Part shown: in pieces, positions 1 through 6,457 of the stretch
Layout: each line of letters opens with the position of its first letter
Position numbering within the stretch: position 1 is the first letter of the stretch
From: Acidobacteriaceae bacterium
GTDB lineage: Bacteria; Acidobacteriota; Terriglobia; Terriglobales; Acidobacteriaceae
Assembly (NCBI GenBank): GCA_003140785.1
Contig: PLKY01000148.1
Span: forward strand, 1-11,024
Reading direction: 5' to 3'
DNA length: 11,024 nucleotides
Translations under genes and position numbers: made by a program
The notes under the pieces: model-generated
What the model was told of the DNA's origin: nothing
What the model saw: only the letters and a program-made list of their open reading frames with translations
The model's database searches: none

Positions 1-180
1 TCTTCGCGGTGGAAATTCTTTTTTCACCCCGCCAACTTCCTCCCCACCATTCCCTCCAGCACCCGGATCGGCGCATGCTCCGGCGCCACCATCGCCGCCA
101 CCGACGGCACCGAGGCGGGCGTTATCACCTCCGGCGGTTTCGGCCCCAGCCTGAACGCGCCGATCGCCATGGGCTATGTG
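1..180 (+). other. GcvT-like (aminomethyltransferase C-terminal) segment in the same frame as the RsmI tail
   Basis: Translating from base 1 gives a segment with GATIAATDGTEAGVITSGGF followed by GPSLNAPIAMGYV (about codons 28-60). This closely resembles the C-terminal barrel domain of GcvT, the tetrahydrofolate-dependent T protein of glycine cleavage, especially alphaproteobacterial versions with TSGGFGPS and PxAMGYV. The first ~27 codons align poorly with GcvT, which could reflect frameshift errors close to a sequence end. The resemblance stops around the codons for VRRDLAARD, where RsmI resemblance begins. No usual GcvT ending (a Gly-Thr turn, then a strand ending near Pro-Phe) is seen. The GcvT assignment is from memory and moderately sure; the nature of the junction is inference. 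Confidence 0.5.
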
Positions 181-423
181 CGTCGCGATCTGGCTGCCCG
201 CGACCGCATTCGAGGTGAATTCGTGCTGCTCGTCGAAGCGCCGGATCAGTCCCAAGCTCCGCTCGCGAGGAGCACAGAAAGACTCGCTGATCGCGTAGCC
301 CGTCTTCAATCCGAAGCCGGCATTGATGAGAAAGAAGCGCTCAAGCGCCTGGCCCGCGAACTCGGCCAATCGAAGAGCGAGGTTTATCGTGAATTGCAAC
401 GCGAACGTACGCGGCGAAAGTGA
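1..423 (+). CDS. rsmI: C-terminal part of RsmI (16S rRNA C1402 2'-O-methyltransferase), joined in frame to a GcvT-like segment; 5' end outside window
   Basis: The frame is open from base 1 to the TGA at 421-423. From about codon 63 it matches the RsmI C-terminus: a basic stretch leading into RGEFVLLVEAP, a variable linker, then a helical tail with KEALKRLARELGQSKSEVYR, which is the small C-terminal RsmI domain. RsmI is a cytoplasmic SAM-dependent enzyme that methylates the ribose of C1402 in the 16S rRNA decoding centre. The catalytic TP-methylase domain should lie just upstream, but the first ~60 codons do not look like it. They contain ITSGGFGPSL and PIAMGYV, typical of aminomethyltransferase GcvT. 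The visible piece therefore has no SAM-binding domain. It may be an assembly chimera near a contig edge or a decayed fusion; a functional RsmI is not shown. An ATG at 169 is open but would give only an 84-residue tail. The RsmI assignment of the 3' half is firm. Confidence 0.75.
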   Translation, partial: SSRWKFFFHPANFLPTIPSSTRIGACSGATIAATDGTEAGVITSGGFGPSLNAPIAMGYVRRDLAARDRIRGEFVLLVEAPDQSQAPLARSTERLADRVARLQSEAGIDEKEALKRLARELGQSKSEVYRELQRERTRRK

Positions 424-710
424 GCTTGGCGATGACGATGTATAACCCGGCCCATCCCGGCGAGATTCTTCGCGAATACCTCGGGACGGTGAAGGCGAAG
501 GAAGCAGCCAAACGGCTCTGCGTGGCGCGGTCCACACTTTCGCGGCTGCTGAACGGCCGCGCTGCGTTTACCGCAGCGATGGCGCTCAGACTCTCCGACG
601 CATTCGGCACGGAGCCGGGCATGTGGCTCGATTTGCAGCAGCAGTACGACCTTTGGCACGCATCCAAGCGCAAACGGCCCAAAGTGGAGAAGTTTTCCCG
701 TGCGGCTTGA
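420..710 (+). CDS. higA: HigA-family antitoxin / XRE-type HTH regulator, no toxin partner visible
   Basis: This 96-residue protein carries the HigA/VapI family signature NPAHPGEILREYL near its N-terminus. A helix-turn-helix follows at about residues 26-48 (KEAAKRLCVARSTLSRLLNG), and then the family's typical end with MWLDLQQQYDLW at 68-79. HigA proteins neutralise the HigB ribosome-dependent mRNA nuclease and repress their own operon by binding DNA as dimers. Here no HigB-like gene lies on either side: upstream is rsmI and downstream a membrane protein. The GTG start at 420 overlaps the rsmI stop as GTGA, the classic arrangement for coupled translation. ATG codons at 432 and 438 are alternatives, and none has a clear Shine-Dalgarno sequence. 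The C-terminus is rich in Lys and Arg. It may be an orphan antitoxin or a housekeeping regulator. The family call is firm, the function uncertain. Confidence 0.85.
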   Translation: MSLAMTMYNPAHPGEILREYLGTVKAKEAAKRLCVARSTLSRLLNGRAAFTAAMALRLSDAFGTEPGMWLDLQQQYDLWHASKRKRPKVEKFSRAA

Positions 711-728
711 GGTCCGAGGTGATTCTCA

Positions 729-1691
729 ATGGAGCAAGACGAAACCCAACAGTCGACTTCCTCGACCCTGCCCCCGGTAGTTGCGATTACCCTCGACGCC
801 GTGTCGAAATCAGTCGCGGTCTTTGCGATTATTCTGTACGGTTGTGGCTATCTGATTATTTCAGTCCACCAGTTCAGCTACGGATTCGTGGAGACTAATC
901 CATTCCGTCCAAGGATTGCTTCCGCTGGCGCTTGGTTCCTCCTTTTTATGGCGATACCGCTAGCAATTGCAAGAGGGATGCTAAAGTATCGGCATCTCTT
1001 GGAAGGGCAGGAGAAATGGTGGCATAACATCGGCGCCATCCTTTTTGCTTACTACACGGCCTGCTTCTTCTTCGGTCCTCTCTTTTTTTGGATGTTTGAT
1101 TTTTATGTTGACCCTATTGCGGTATTGCCAACTCCGGCGATATGGAAAGTGGCCCTCGCAGCTGCGGGGTTTTTCGTTCTCGCCTCTCTTTGCATCTGGA
1201 AGCGTGTTCCGTGGTATGTATCAGGTATCGCCACAGTGGTTCTCGTCGGCAATCTTGTCCGATCCGCCGCAATTGAACTCTTTGCGCTCGGACACTTTCG
1301 GTTTGGCGCAATTTGGCTTTGGTTCTTTACGATTGGGGTAATTGCGCTTGTAGAGATGGCCTCGCGTTCCTGGAAGCCGAGACTTGGCGACTGGACTCAG
1401 ACAGTTTTTCTCATTCTCGGAGCGTCGCTAGTGTTTGCCTCCTACTATTACCCGCACATTAAGTCCTCTTGGGGTGGCGGGGCTCCCATCCCCGTAACCA
1501 TCTACTTCACACGAGACTCGACCGTCATGCCAAGCCAGAGTGTCGGAGCACTGCTTGTAGACGAATCGGACGCGGGGTTATATGTTGTCGGCAAGAATGA
1601 CAAGAAGGCGACCTTCATACCTCGCAACGCGGTTGGGCTGGTCTACTATTCCGACGACGTTTCAGGCTTTTCCCTTGCAAAACCGAAGTAA
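729..1691 (+). CDS. Seven-helix integral membrane protein with C-terminal soluble domain, unknown function
   Basis: I do not recognise this 320-residue protein. Hydrophobic segments lie at about residues 25-45, 64-82, 101-122, 138-156, 161-178, 193-210 and 223-240. Positive charges concentrate in the loops after helices 2, 4 and 6, so an inside N-terminus and an outside C-terminus are predicted. Residues 245-320 form a soluble, strand-rich tail (VGALLVDESDAGLYVVG, then IPRNAVGLVYYSDD). The start is supported by AGGTGA shortly before the ATG. The gene begins 18 bases after the higA stop and could be co-transcribed with it, but no functional link is evident. By eye the DNA is less GC-rich and more mixed in codon use than pcrA or the LOG gene, which may indicate acquisition. 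It could be a sensor or transport accessory protein, but nothing in the sequence decides. Confidence 0.85.
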   Translation: MEQDETQQSTSSTLPPVVAITLDAVSKSVAVFAIILYGCGYLIISVHQFSYGFVETNPFRPRIASAGAWFLLFMAIPLAIARGMLKYRHLLEGQEKWWHNIGAILFAYYTACFFFGPLFFWMFDFYVDPIAVLPTPAIWKVALAAAGFFVLASLCIWKRVPWYVSGIATVVLVGNLVRSAAIELFALGHFRFGAIWLWFFTIGVIALVEMASRSWKPRLGDWTQTVFLILGASLVFASYYYPHIKSSWGGGAPIPVTIYFTRDSTVMPSQSVGALLVDESDAGLYVVGKNDKKATFIPRNAVGLVYYSDDVSGFSLAKPK

Positions 1692-1708
1692 CAGACTTCG
1701 AGGAGCGC

Positions 1709-1730
1709 CCCAGTTCCCTTGAGAGTTGGG
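1709..1730 (+). terminator. Candidate hairpin terminator between convergent genes
   Basis: An 8-bp stem (CCCAGTTC with GAGTTGGG, including two G-U wobbles) closes a 6-base loop, 17 bases after the stop of the membrane protein gene. The wobbles pair only in RNA from the plus strand; minus-strand RNA would have two mismatches. No uridine run follows, so it is not a classic intrinsic terminator. The position between two convergent genes is what makes it plausible. Confidence 0.3.
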
Positions 1731-1734
1731 TGAT

Positions 1735-2304
1735 TTAGCCCAGCCCGCCGGCGACCATCTCCACAGCCTCGTCCGCGTCCTTCGCCACCTCGAGCAGCCG
1801 CCGGTTCTCCGCCTTCAAAAACCCTGCCGTCACGGTCGTATCCAGAAACTCCAGCAGCCCATTCCAATAGTCCGAAGTATTGATTAGGATGCAGGGCTTG
1901 GCGTGCAGCCGTAGCTGCTTCCATGTGACGATTTCCATCAACTCGTCCAGCGTTCCATACCCGCCCGGTAGGATAAGAAACGCGTCGGCGAGCTTCACCA
2001 TGCGCGCCTTGCGCGCGTGCATCGTCGCTACCACTTCGAGGCGCGTCAATCCGCTGTGCGCGATCTCGCTGCCCGAAAGAACCTCTGGAAGCACGCCGAT
2101 GACTTCGGCTCCGCCAGCCAGCGCGGCATCGGCCACAGCGCCCATCAGGCCCACGCTCGCGCCGCCATAGACCATTCCCAGCCCGGCGCCGGCAATCGCC
2201 GTGCCTAGCGCACGCGCCTCGGCCAGAAAGGCAGGATCGGTTCCGCTCGCAGACCCACAATACACAGCTACCCGCCGCGCAACGCCATGCTCTGCTGCAC
2301 TCAT
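1735..2304 (-). CDS. LOG-family protein (nucleoside 5'-monophosphate phosphoribohydrolase, TIGR00730 type)
   Basis: This 189-residue cytoplasmic protein is full length for the LOG (Lonely Guy) family. Visible features are an N-terminal Rossmann strand VAVYCGSASG (13-22), GLGMVYGGASVGLMG (41-55), the conserved MHARKARM (95-102) and the catalytic PGGYGTLDE (113-121), which fits the family PGGxGTxxE motif. Characterised members cut the N-glycosidic bond of cytokinin riboside monophosphates or of AMP and other purine nucleotides, giving base plus ribose 5-phosphate. In bacteria without plant contact a nucleotide-salvage or pool-cleaning role is more likely than hormone synthesis. The older label 'putative lysine decarboxylase' is a known misannotation for this family. 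The ATG at 2304 puts the first strand at the usual distance; no strong ribosome-binding site precedes it. The gene stands alone, convergent with the membrane protein gene and divergent from the next gene. Confidence 0.93.
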   Translation of the reverse strand: MSAAEHGVARRVAVYCGSASGTDPAFLAEARALGTAIAGAGLGMVYGGASVGLMGAVADAALAGGAEVIGVLPEVLSGSEIAHSGLTRLEVVATMHARKARMVKLADAFLILPGGYGTLDELMEIVTWKQLRLHAKPCILINTSDYWNGLLEFLDTTVTAGFLKAENRRLLEVAKDADEAVEMVAGGLG

Positions 2305-2479
2305 CGTGAATCCAGAATAGCGCTCGTCCGTTGCGCCCCGGTCAATTCGGAATGGAGAGTGCCTTTGTGCTATGCGACCAGTTTTGTGGCCCGACGGGAA
2401 CTATCTTGACCGTTTCCGCGTAACTTAACCGAGCGCAGCCCTGTTCCGAACCGAACATCCGCTGTGCAAGGAGAACCTC
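2305..2479. other. Divergent intergenic region between the LOG gene and the small secreted protein
   Basis: This 175-base region separates two divergently read genes. Its only notable content is the candidate ECF-sigma promoter at 2397-2423 and the strong ribosome-binding site just before 2480. I see no repeat, hairpin with a T run, or short conserved frame in the rest. Confidence 0.5.
2397..2423 (+). promoter_or_regulatory. Candidate ECF-sigma promoter upstream of the small secreted protein
   Basis: GGAAC at 2397-2401, a 17-base spacer, and CGTAA at 2419-2423 resemble the GGAAC / CGT-type elements of extracytoplasmic-function sigma promoters; Bacillus SigW uses TGAAAC-N16-CGTA. Initiation would fall near 2430, about 50 bases before the start codon of a secreted protein, which suits envelope-stress control. 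The motif is short and could be chance. Confidence 0.3.
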
Positions 2480-2989
2480 ATGCATAAGATCCTTGTGGCC
2501 GCTGGCCTGGCCGCACTCTCTCTTTCAGCCCTCCCCGCCAGCTTCGCCAAGACCCCTCCGGCAAAGAAAGATTCCGGCAGTTCCATCGTCCTCGTCTTCA
2601 AGGACGGCCACCGCCAGACCTTCAATCTGGCCGACATCTCCCGCGTCGAGTTCTCCGGCTCAGGCACCGCGCCAACTGTTGGCTCGAACCCGGATTCCCC
2701 CGCGCGCGGCCGTTATGTCGGCAAATGGATCGTCGGGGATGGCAACGGAAACACCTTCATCATCACATTGAAAGAAGACGGCAATGCGGAGCGCTCGCTC
2801 CGCGACATTCACGGCACCTGGACCTACGTCAACGGCGACGCTTTGATTACTTGGGATGACGGCGCCAAGGACGCCATCCGCAAAGCTGGCTCCAAGTTCG
2901 AGAAGTACGCGTACGGCGGCGGCAAGTCGTTCAGCGACGAGCCAGACAACGTGACCAGCGCGCAGAACACAACGCCGAAGCCGATCTAG
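2480..2989 (+). CDS. Small secreted protein of unknown function, acidobacterial/planctomycete-type domain
   Basis: The 169-residue product begins with a clear signal peptide (MHKILVAAGLAALSLSALPA, then SFA) with probable cleavage after Ala23. A Lys-rich linker follows. A short module with VLVFKDGHRQTFNLADISRV (37-56) resembles the start of a small beta domain. The second module (about 78-169) has GKWIVGDGNGNTFIITL, HGTWTYVNGDALITWDDG and DAIRKAGSKFEKYAY, a pattern I recall from uncharacterised exported proteins of Acidobacteria and Planctomycetes. It is rich in Trp, Gly and Asp and looks like an antiparallel beta fold. The start is well supported by AAGGAGA seven bases before the ATG. A possible ECF-sigma promoter lies upstream. 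The protein should be exported to the periplasm or beyond. No catalytic motif is visible and no function can be named. Confidence 0.9.
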   Translation: MHKILVAAGLAALSLSALPASFAKTPPAKKDSGSSIVLVFKDGHRQTFNLADISRVEFSGSGTAPTVGSNPDSPARGRYVGKWIVGDGNGNTFIITLKEDGNAERSLRDIHGTWTYVNGDALITWDDGAKDAIRKAGSKFEKYAYGGGKSFSDEPDNVTSAQNTTPKPI

Positions 2990-3123
2990 TCTGGCAGGAT
3001 TCGGCTGATCGCATCGCCCACTCGCCATGGCATCTAACAGGACAGTCTGCACGCAACGTCCGCGGCAGGTAAACTGGAAAAGGACCCTTCCCGCCTCAGC
3101 GATGCGAGTCCAGGACCCACGCC

Positions 3124-5886
3124 GTGCAGCCGCTCCTATCCAATCTGAATCCCGAACAGCGCGCTGCTGTTGAAGTCACCGAGGGCCCGCTGCTCATCCT
3201 GGCCGGCGCCGGCTCGGGCAAAACCCGCGTAATCACCAGCCGCATCGCCTGGCTCATCCAGGAAAAAGGCGTTGCTCCCGACTCCATTCTCGCTGTCACC
3301 TTTACCAACAAGGCAGCCAGTGAAATGGCAGAACGCGTGGACCGGATCCTCGGACATGCCTCGCTGGCGAAACCGCTGATTTCGACTTTTCATTCGCTCT
3401 GCGTACGCATTCTGCGCCGCGACATCGAGGCCCTGAAGGTGGGCAACGACGGCCTCACGCGTGCCTTTGCCATTTACGATGAGAGCGACCAGCAAGGCAT
3501 CGTAAAGCAGATCATGCGGCGCATGGGACTCGACACAAAGCAACTCACGCCGCGCACCGTGCTGGGCCGCATCTCCTGGGCGAAGAGCCATATGATCGAT
3601 CCGCAGGAGTACTACCTCGGGTCGAAGGATCCAAACAGCGAACGCATCGCGCACATCTACCAGAGCTATAAAGCGGAGCTGAAAAAGAACAACGCGCTCG
3701 ATTTCGACGACCTGCTACTCGAAGCGGTACGCTTGCTGAAAGTCTCGAGCGAAGTCCGGGAGCGCTATCAGCATCGCTACCGGTATCTGCTCGTCGACGA
3801 GTATCAGGACACCAACCGCCCTCAATACGAACTGATGAAGCTGCTCGCAGGCGAGCGAAAGAACGTCTGCGCTGTAGGCGACGAAGACCAGAGTATTTAC
3901 TCATGGCGTGGCGCAGACATTCGCAACATTCTCGAATTCGAAAAGGACTTTCCTAACGCCCACATCATCCGTCTGGAGCAGAATTACCGCTCTACGCAGA
4001 TCATTCTTGAAGCTGCCGGCGCTGTTGTCGCGAACAATCTTCGGCGCAAGGGGAAAAAGCTGTGGACCGATCGCCAGGGAGGCTCGCTCATCGGCTACTA
4101 CGAGGCGCCCGATGGAGAGAATGAGGCGCTCTTCATTGCCGATCGCATTCAGGCTTTCCTACGCGACTCGCACTCGTCCGAGAGCCAAAGCACGGCGTCG
4201 GGGTGTGCCGTTCTCTATCGCACCAACTCCCAGTCGCGCCTGGTTGAGGAGGCATTGCGCCGGTACGGCATTAGCTACACCATGGTGGGGGGCTTCAGTT
4301 TTTACGAGCGCGCGGAGATCAAGGATTTGTTGGGCTACCTGCGACTCGTCCGCAATCCGCACGACTCCATGGCGCTGCAACGCGTGATCAACACGCCCGC
4401 TCGCGGTATTGGCGCCACCACGCTCGCCACTCTCGAACGCCTCGCTCTCGAAACCGGCGCATCGACATGGGATGCGATCGCTTCCGCCCTCGCCAATCGA
4501 CTGATCCCCACTCGCGCGTTGATGGCGCTCGAGTCGTTCCGCCAGCTCATTCTGGATGCACAGGCCATGATGGACCCCGACTTCGCGGGCAAGCTATCCG
4601 CCGATGTCGCCGAATCTGCGGCCGAGCCGGCTGATACAGATTTCAGCTTCGGCGCCGCGGAACCATCGTCGGCAAAGAACGCCGAAGCAGCAAACGCATT
4701 GGAAGCGGCCACCGACTTTGCGTTCGGCGAGAACAGCGATCAGATTCCGCTGCTCGACGCGAGCCATTTTTCGCCTTTTGCAGCTGAGCCAAAACGGCCT
4801 TTTTTGAAGATGCCAAAGCAGGCAACAAAGTCGGATCGGCCGGTTCCCGGAACTATATCGCCCACGGAACCCGAGCCGACCGAAGAAGAGGGGCGCGGAA
4901 GCGCCTTCAGAGCTCCTGGCGACGCGGCGACACTGCCGGAACTGATCCGATTTCTCATTGACCGTACGGGCTACATCAAGGCGCTGGAAGCGGAAGCATC
5001 GCCCGAGGCCTTCAGCCGGATTGAAAACCTGAAGGAACTTGCCAACGCTGCCCACGATGCCGAGGGGCGCGACGAGACCCTCGCGGAATTTCTCGACCAC
5101 GCAGCCCTTGCTTCCGACACCGATCAGTACGATCCCGAATCGCGCGTCACGCTGATGACTTTGCATGCGGCCAAGGGCCTCGAGTTTCCTCTGGTCTTTC
5201 TTTCCGGCCTTGAGGAGGGTCTATTCCCTCATTCGCGCACACTTCTGAATCCCGAGGAACTCGAGGAAGAGCGCCGCCTCTGTTATGTCGGGATGACCCG
5301 GGCCATGAATACGCTGGTTCTGACTCGCGCGCATTACCGCCGTCGGTATGGCAACGACGCGCCCGAGTCCACCGTTCCTTCGCGCTTCCTGTCGGAAGTG
5401 CCGACCCAGTTGATCGAGAATCTTGGAGGCCGATCGCCCGCCTGGTCCACGCCCGCTTACAGCTATGGAGCGGGCGCGCGTGGCAGCTTCGGCCGCGGCA
5501 CTGCGGCGGCCAGCGAATTCGACGGCCGCCACTACAACTACGAAGACGAGAGTCAGGACGCGCCGAGAATCACCGGAGGCGCTAATCCAAAGAGTAAGAC
5601 CGCGGGAGCGTTGCCGCCGGAATCAATCGATAACATCGCGCGTTTCTTCGGAGGCAAATCCGGCAATGGTAAACCGAACTATTTCGCCCACCCCACGATG
5701 GATACTCCCGAACCAGCAGGAGCGAACGGCCTGAAAAAGGGCCAACGCGTGCGCCACGCAAAATACGGCGAGGGAACGGTCCTTATTCGTGAAGGCAATG
5801 GGGAAGACGCGAAACTGACCGTGATGTTCAATCGTCACGGGATGAAGAAGCTAGTGGAAAAGTTCGCCAACTTGCAAAAGATCTAG
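3124..5886 (+). CDS. pcrA: ATP-dependent 3'-5' DNA helicase PcrA/UvrD, with an atypical internal insert
   Basis: This 920-residue protein is a superfamily 1A helicase. It unwinds DNA during nucleotide excision repair and replication, and removes stalled RNA polymerase or recombinase filaments. All motifs are present: Q-motif region LNPEQRAAV (8-16), Walker A GAGSGKT (28-34), Ia AVTFTNKAASEM (57-68), II LLVDEYQDT (222-230), III VGDEDQSIYSWRG (251-263), IV QNYRS (286-290), V TLMTLHAAKGLEF (676-688) and VI EERRLCYVGMTRA (715-727). The C-terminus (about 870-920; GQRVRHAKYGEGTV to KKLVEKFANLQKI) is the Tudor-like domain that binds RNA polymerase in PcrA. Two features lengthen it beyond the usual 700-750 residues: an insert at about 481-603, and a Gly/Ser/Tyr-rich linker at about 765-865. 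The GTG start gives the normal N-terminus; AGGA at 3112-3115 is a weak ribosome-binding site. The gene appears monocistronic. Confidence 0.97.
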   Translation: MQPLLSNLNPEQRAAVEVTEGPLLILAGAGSGKTRVITSRIAWLIQEKGVAPDSILAVTFTNKAASEMAERVDRILGHASLAKPLISTFHSLCVRILRRDIEALKVGNDGLTRAFAIYDESDQQGIVKQIMRRMGLDTKQLTPRTVLGRISWAKSHMIDPQEYYLGSKDPNSERIAHIYQSYKAELKKNNALDFDDLLLEAVRLLKVSSEVRERYQHRYRYLLVDEYQDTNRPQYELMKLLAGERKNVCAVGDEDQSIYSWRGADIRNILEFEKDFPNAHIIRLEQNYRSTQIILEAAGAVVANNLRRKGKKLWTDRQGGSLIGYYEAPDGENEALFIADRIQAFLRDSHSSESQSTASGCAVLYRTNSQSRLVEEALRRYGISYTMVGGFSFYERAEIKDLLGYLRLVRNPHDSMALQRVINTPARGIGATTLATLERLALETGASTWDAIASALANRLIPTRALMALESFRQLILDAQAMMDPDFAGKLSADVAESAAEPADTDFSFGAAEPSSAKNAEAANALEAATDFAFGENSDQIPLLDASHFSPFAAEPKRPFLKMPKQATKSDRPVPGTISPTEPEPTEEEGRGSAFRAPGDAATLPELIRFLIDRTGYIKALEAEASPEAFSRIENLKELANAAHDAEGRDETLAEFLDHAALASDTDQYDPESRVTLMTLHAAKGLEFPLVFLSGLEEGLFPHSRTLLNPEELEEERRLCYVGMTRAMNTLVLTRAHYRRRYGNDAPESTVPSRFLSEVPTQLIENLGGRSPAWSTPAYSYGAGARGSFGRGTAAASEFDGRHYNYEDESQDAPRITGGANPKSKTAGALPPESIDNIARFFGGKSGNGKPNYFAHPTMDTPEPAGANGLKKGQRVRHAKYGEGTVLIREGNGEDAKLTVMFNRHGMKKLVEKFANLQKI
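4564..4932 (+). other. Acidic Ala/Pro-rich insert within the PcrA helicase
   Basis: Codons 481-603 lie between the 2B-region helix ending SFRQLILDAQ and the conserved LPELIRFLIDRTGYIKALEA. In standard PcrA/UvrD these two elements are separated by only a few residues. The insert has low complexity and is rich in Ala, Glu, Pro and Ser, so it is probably disordered. It carries two related short copies, TDFSFG (505-510) and TDFAFG (530-535), each followed by an AAEP motif (511-514 and 553-556). The reading frame is intact and its GC content resembles the flanks, so this is not an intein or mobile element. Confidence 0.7.
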
Positions 5887-5890
5887 TTTT

Positions 5891-6457
5891 TTACGCCGCT
5901 GGATCGCTCATCGCGAAAGCCCTTGGCGCGACTCGCGCTGGCGCTTTTTCGCCACTATGTTTCTCGAGTTCCAACTGCAAGCGGGCTCGATCGGGCAATT
6001 GGCGTGAGAAGGCAATCTTTTTGCCGTTCGTTCCCTTGATCTTCAGTTCGCCGCGTTTCTCGTCGGTTGTCACCTTTGAGATTTCATGCCAGGCGATGCG
6101 CTTGCGGCCTCGCAGCCAATACACCTGCTCGATCCCATTCTTGTCGATCCGGATCGTTCCAGGAAAAGCGGAAAGCAGCAAAATCACAAATGCGATGCAG
6201 AAGGCCGGCGCGGCAAGATCGGCACTTGACCTGATCGCAACGATAACATTCGCAACCACCCCATACGCCAGGCACGCCAGAAACAAATAGACACCCCAAT
6301 AACTGCGCCGATTGGGGGTGAATTCAAGCTGTCCGCCCTCTGTCTCGGTCGCTTGCCTGTCCTCGTCTGCTCCACTGACGATTAACTTCGCGAGCACCAA
6401 GAGCACCGCAACCGCGAAGAACAGTGGAATCAACAATCCCGTCAGATTCATGGGCAT
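5891..6457 (-). CDS. Membrane protein with three helices and a C-terminal PH-like domain
   Basis: The predicted 188-residue protein has transmembrane segments at about 5-27, 53-75 and 81-98. A soluble domain at about 100-166 (GTIRIDKNGIEQVYWLRGRK, then RIAWHEISKVT and ELKIKGTNGKKIAFSR) follows. It resembles the bacterial PH-like (bPH/YcxB-type) domains often attached to membrane helices: a strand giving the ligand-independent 'IRIDKNGI' start, a WHEI turn and a closing helix. No enzyme motif is seen. The frame stays open upstream to 6874, but that extension overlaps the divergent gene and is not hydrophobic, so I chose the ATG at 6457; an ATG at 6451 is equally possible. GGAG lies 12 bases before 6457. 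The stop is four bases from the pcrA stop, tail to tail. The role is unknown; the PH-like call is moderately sure. Confidence 0.8.
   Translation of the reverse strand: MPMNLTGLLIPLFFAVAVLLVLAKLIVSGADEDRQATETEGGQLEFTPNRRSYWGVYLFLACLAYGVVANVIVAIRSSADLAAPAFCIAFVILLLSAFPGTIRIDKNGIEQVYWLRGRKRIAWHEISKVTTDEKRGELKIKGTNGKKIAFSRQLPDRARLQLELEKHSGEKAPARVAPRAFAMSDPAA

Noticed and set aside
1646..2260. Long minus-strand frame of 204 codons overlapping the LOG gene
   Set aside because: Its translation is Arg/Gly-rich with no family pattern, and it lies antiparallel in frame offset to a clear LOG-family protein covering the same bases; it is a shadow of GC-rich codons.
4564..4932. Intein or mobile insertion in pcrA
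   Set aside because: No intein splice residues (Cys/Ser start with a His-Asn end), no homing endonuclease motif, no terminal repeats; far too short and low in complexity.
4335..5166. Overlapping minus-strand frames within pcrA as possible nested genes
   Set aside because: They mirror the low-complexity insert and helicase codons, have no recognisable domain and no start signals.
5850..5892. Intrinsic terminator at the end of pcrA (AAGTT-CGCC-AACTT hairpin and a later T6 run)
   Set aside because: The stem has only five mostly A-T pairs and the T run begins about 13 bases after it, so it does not fit an intrinsic terminator.
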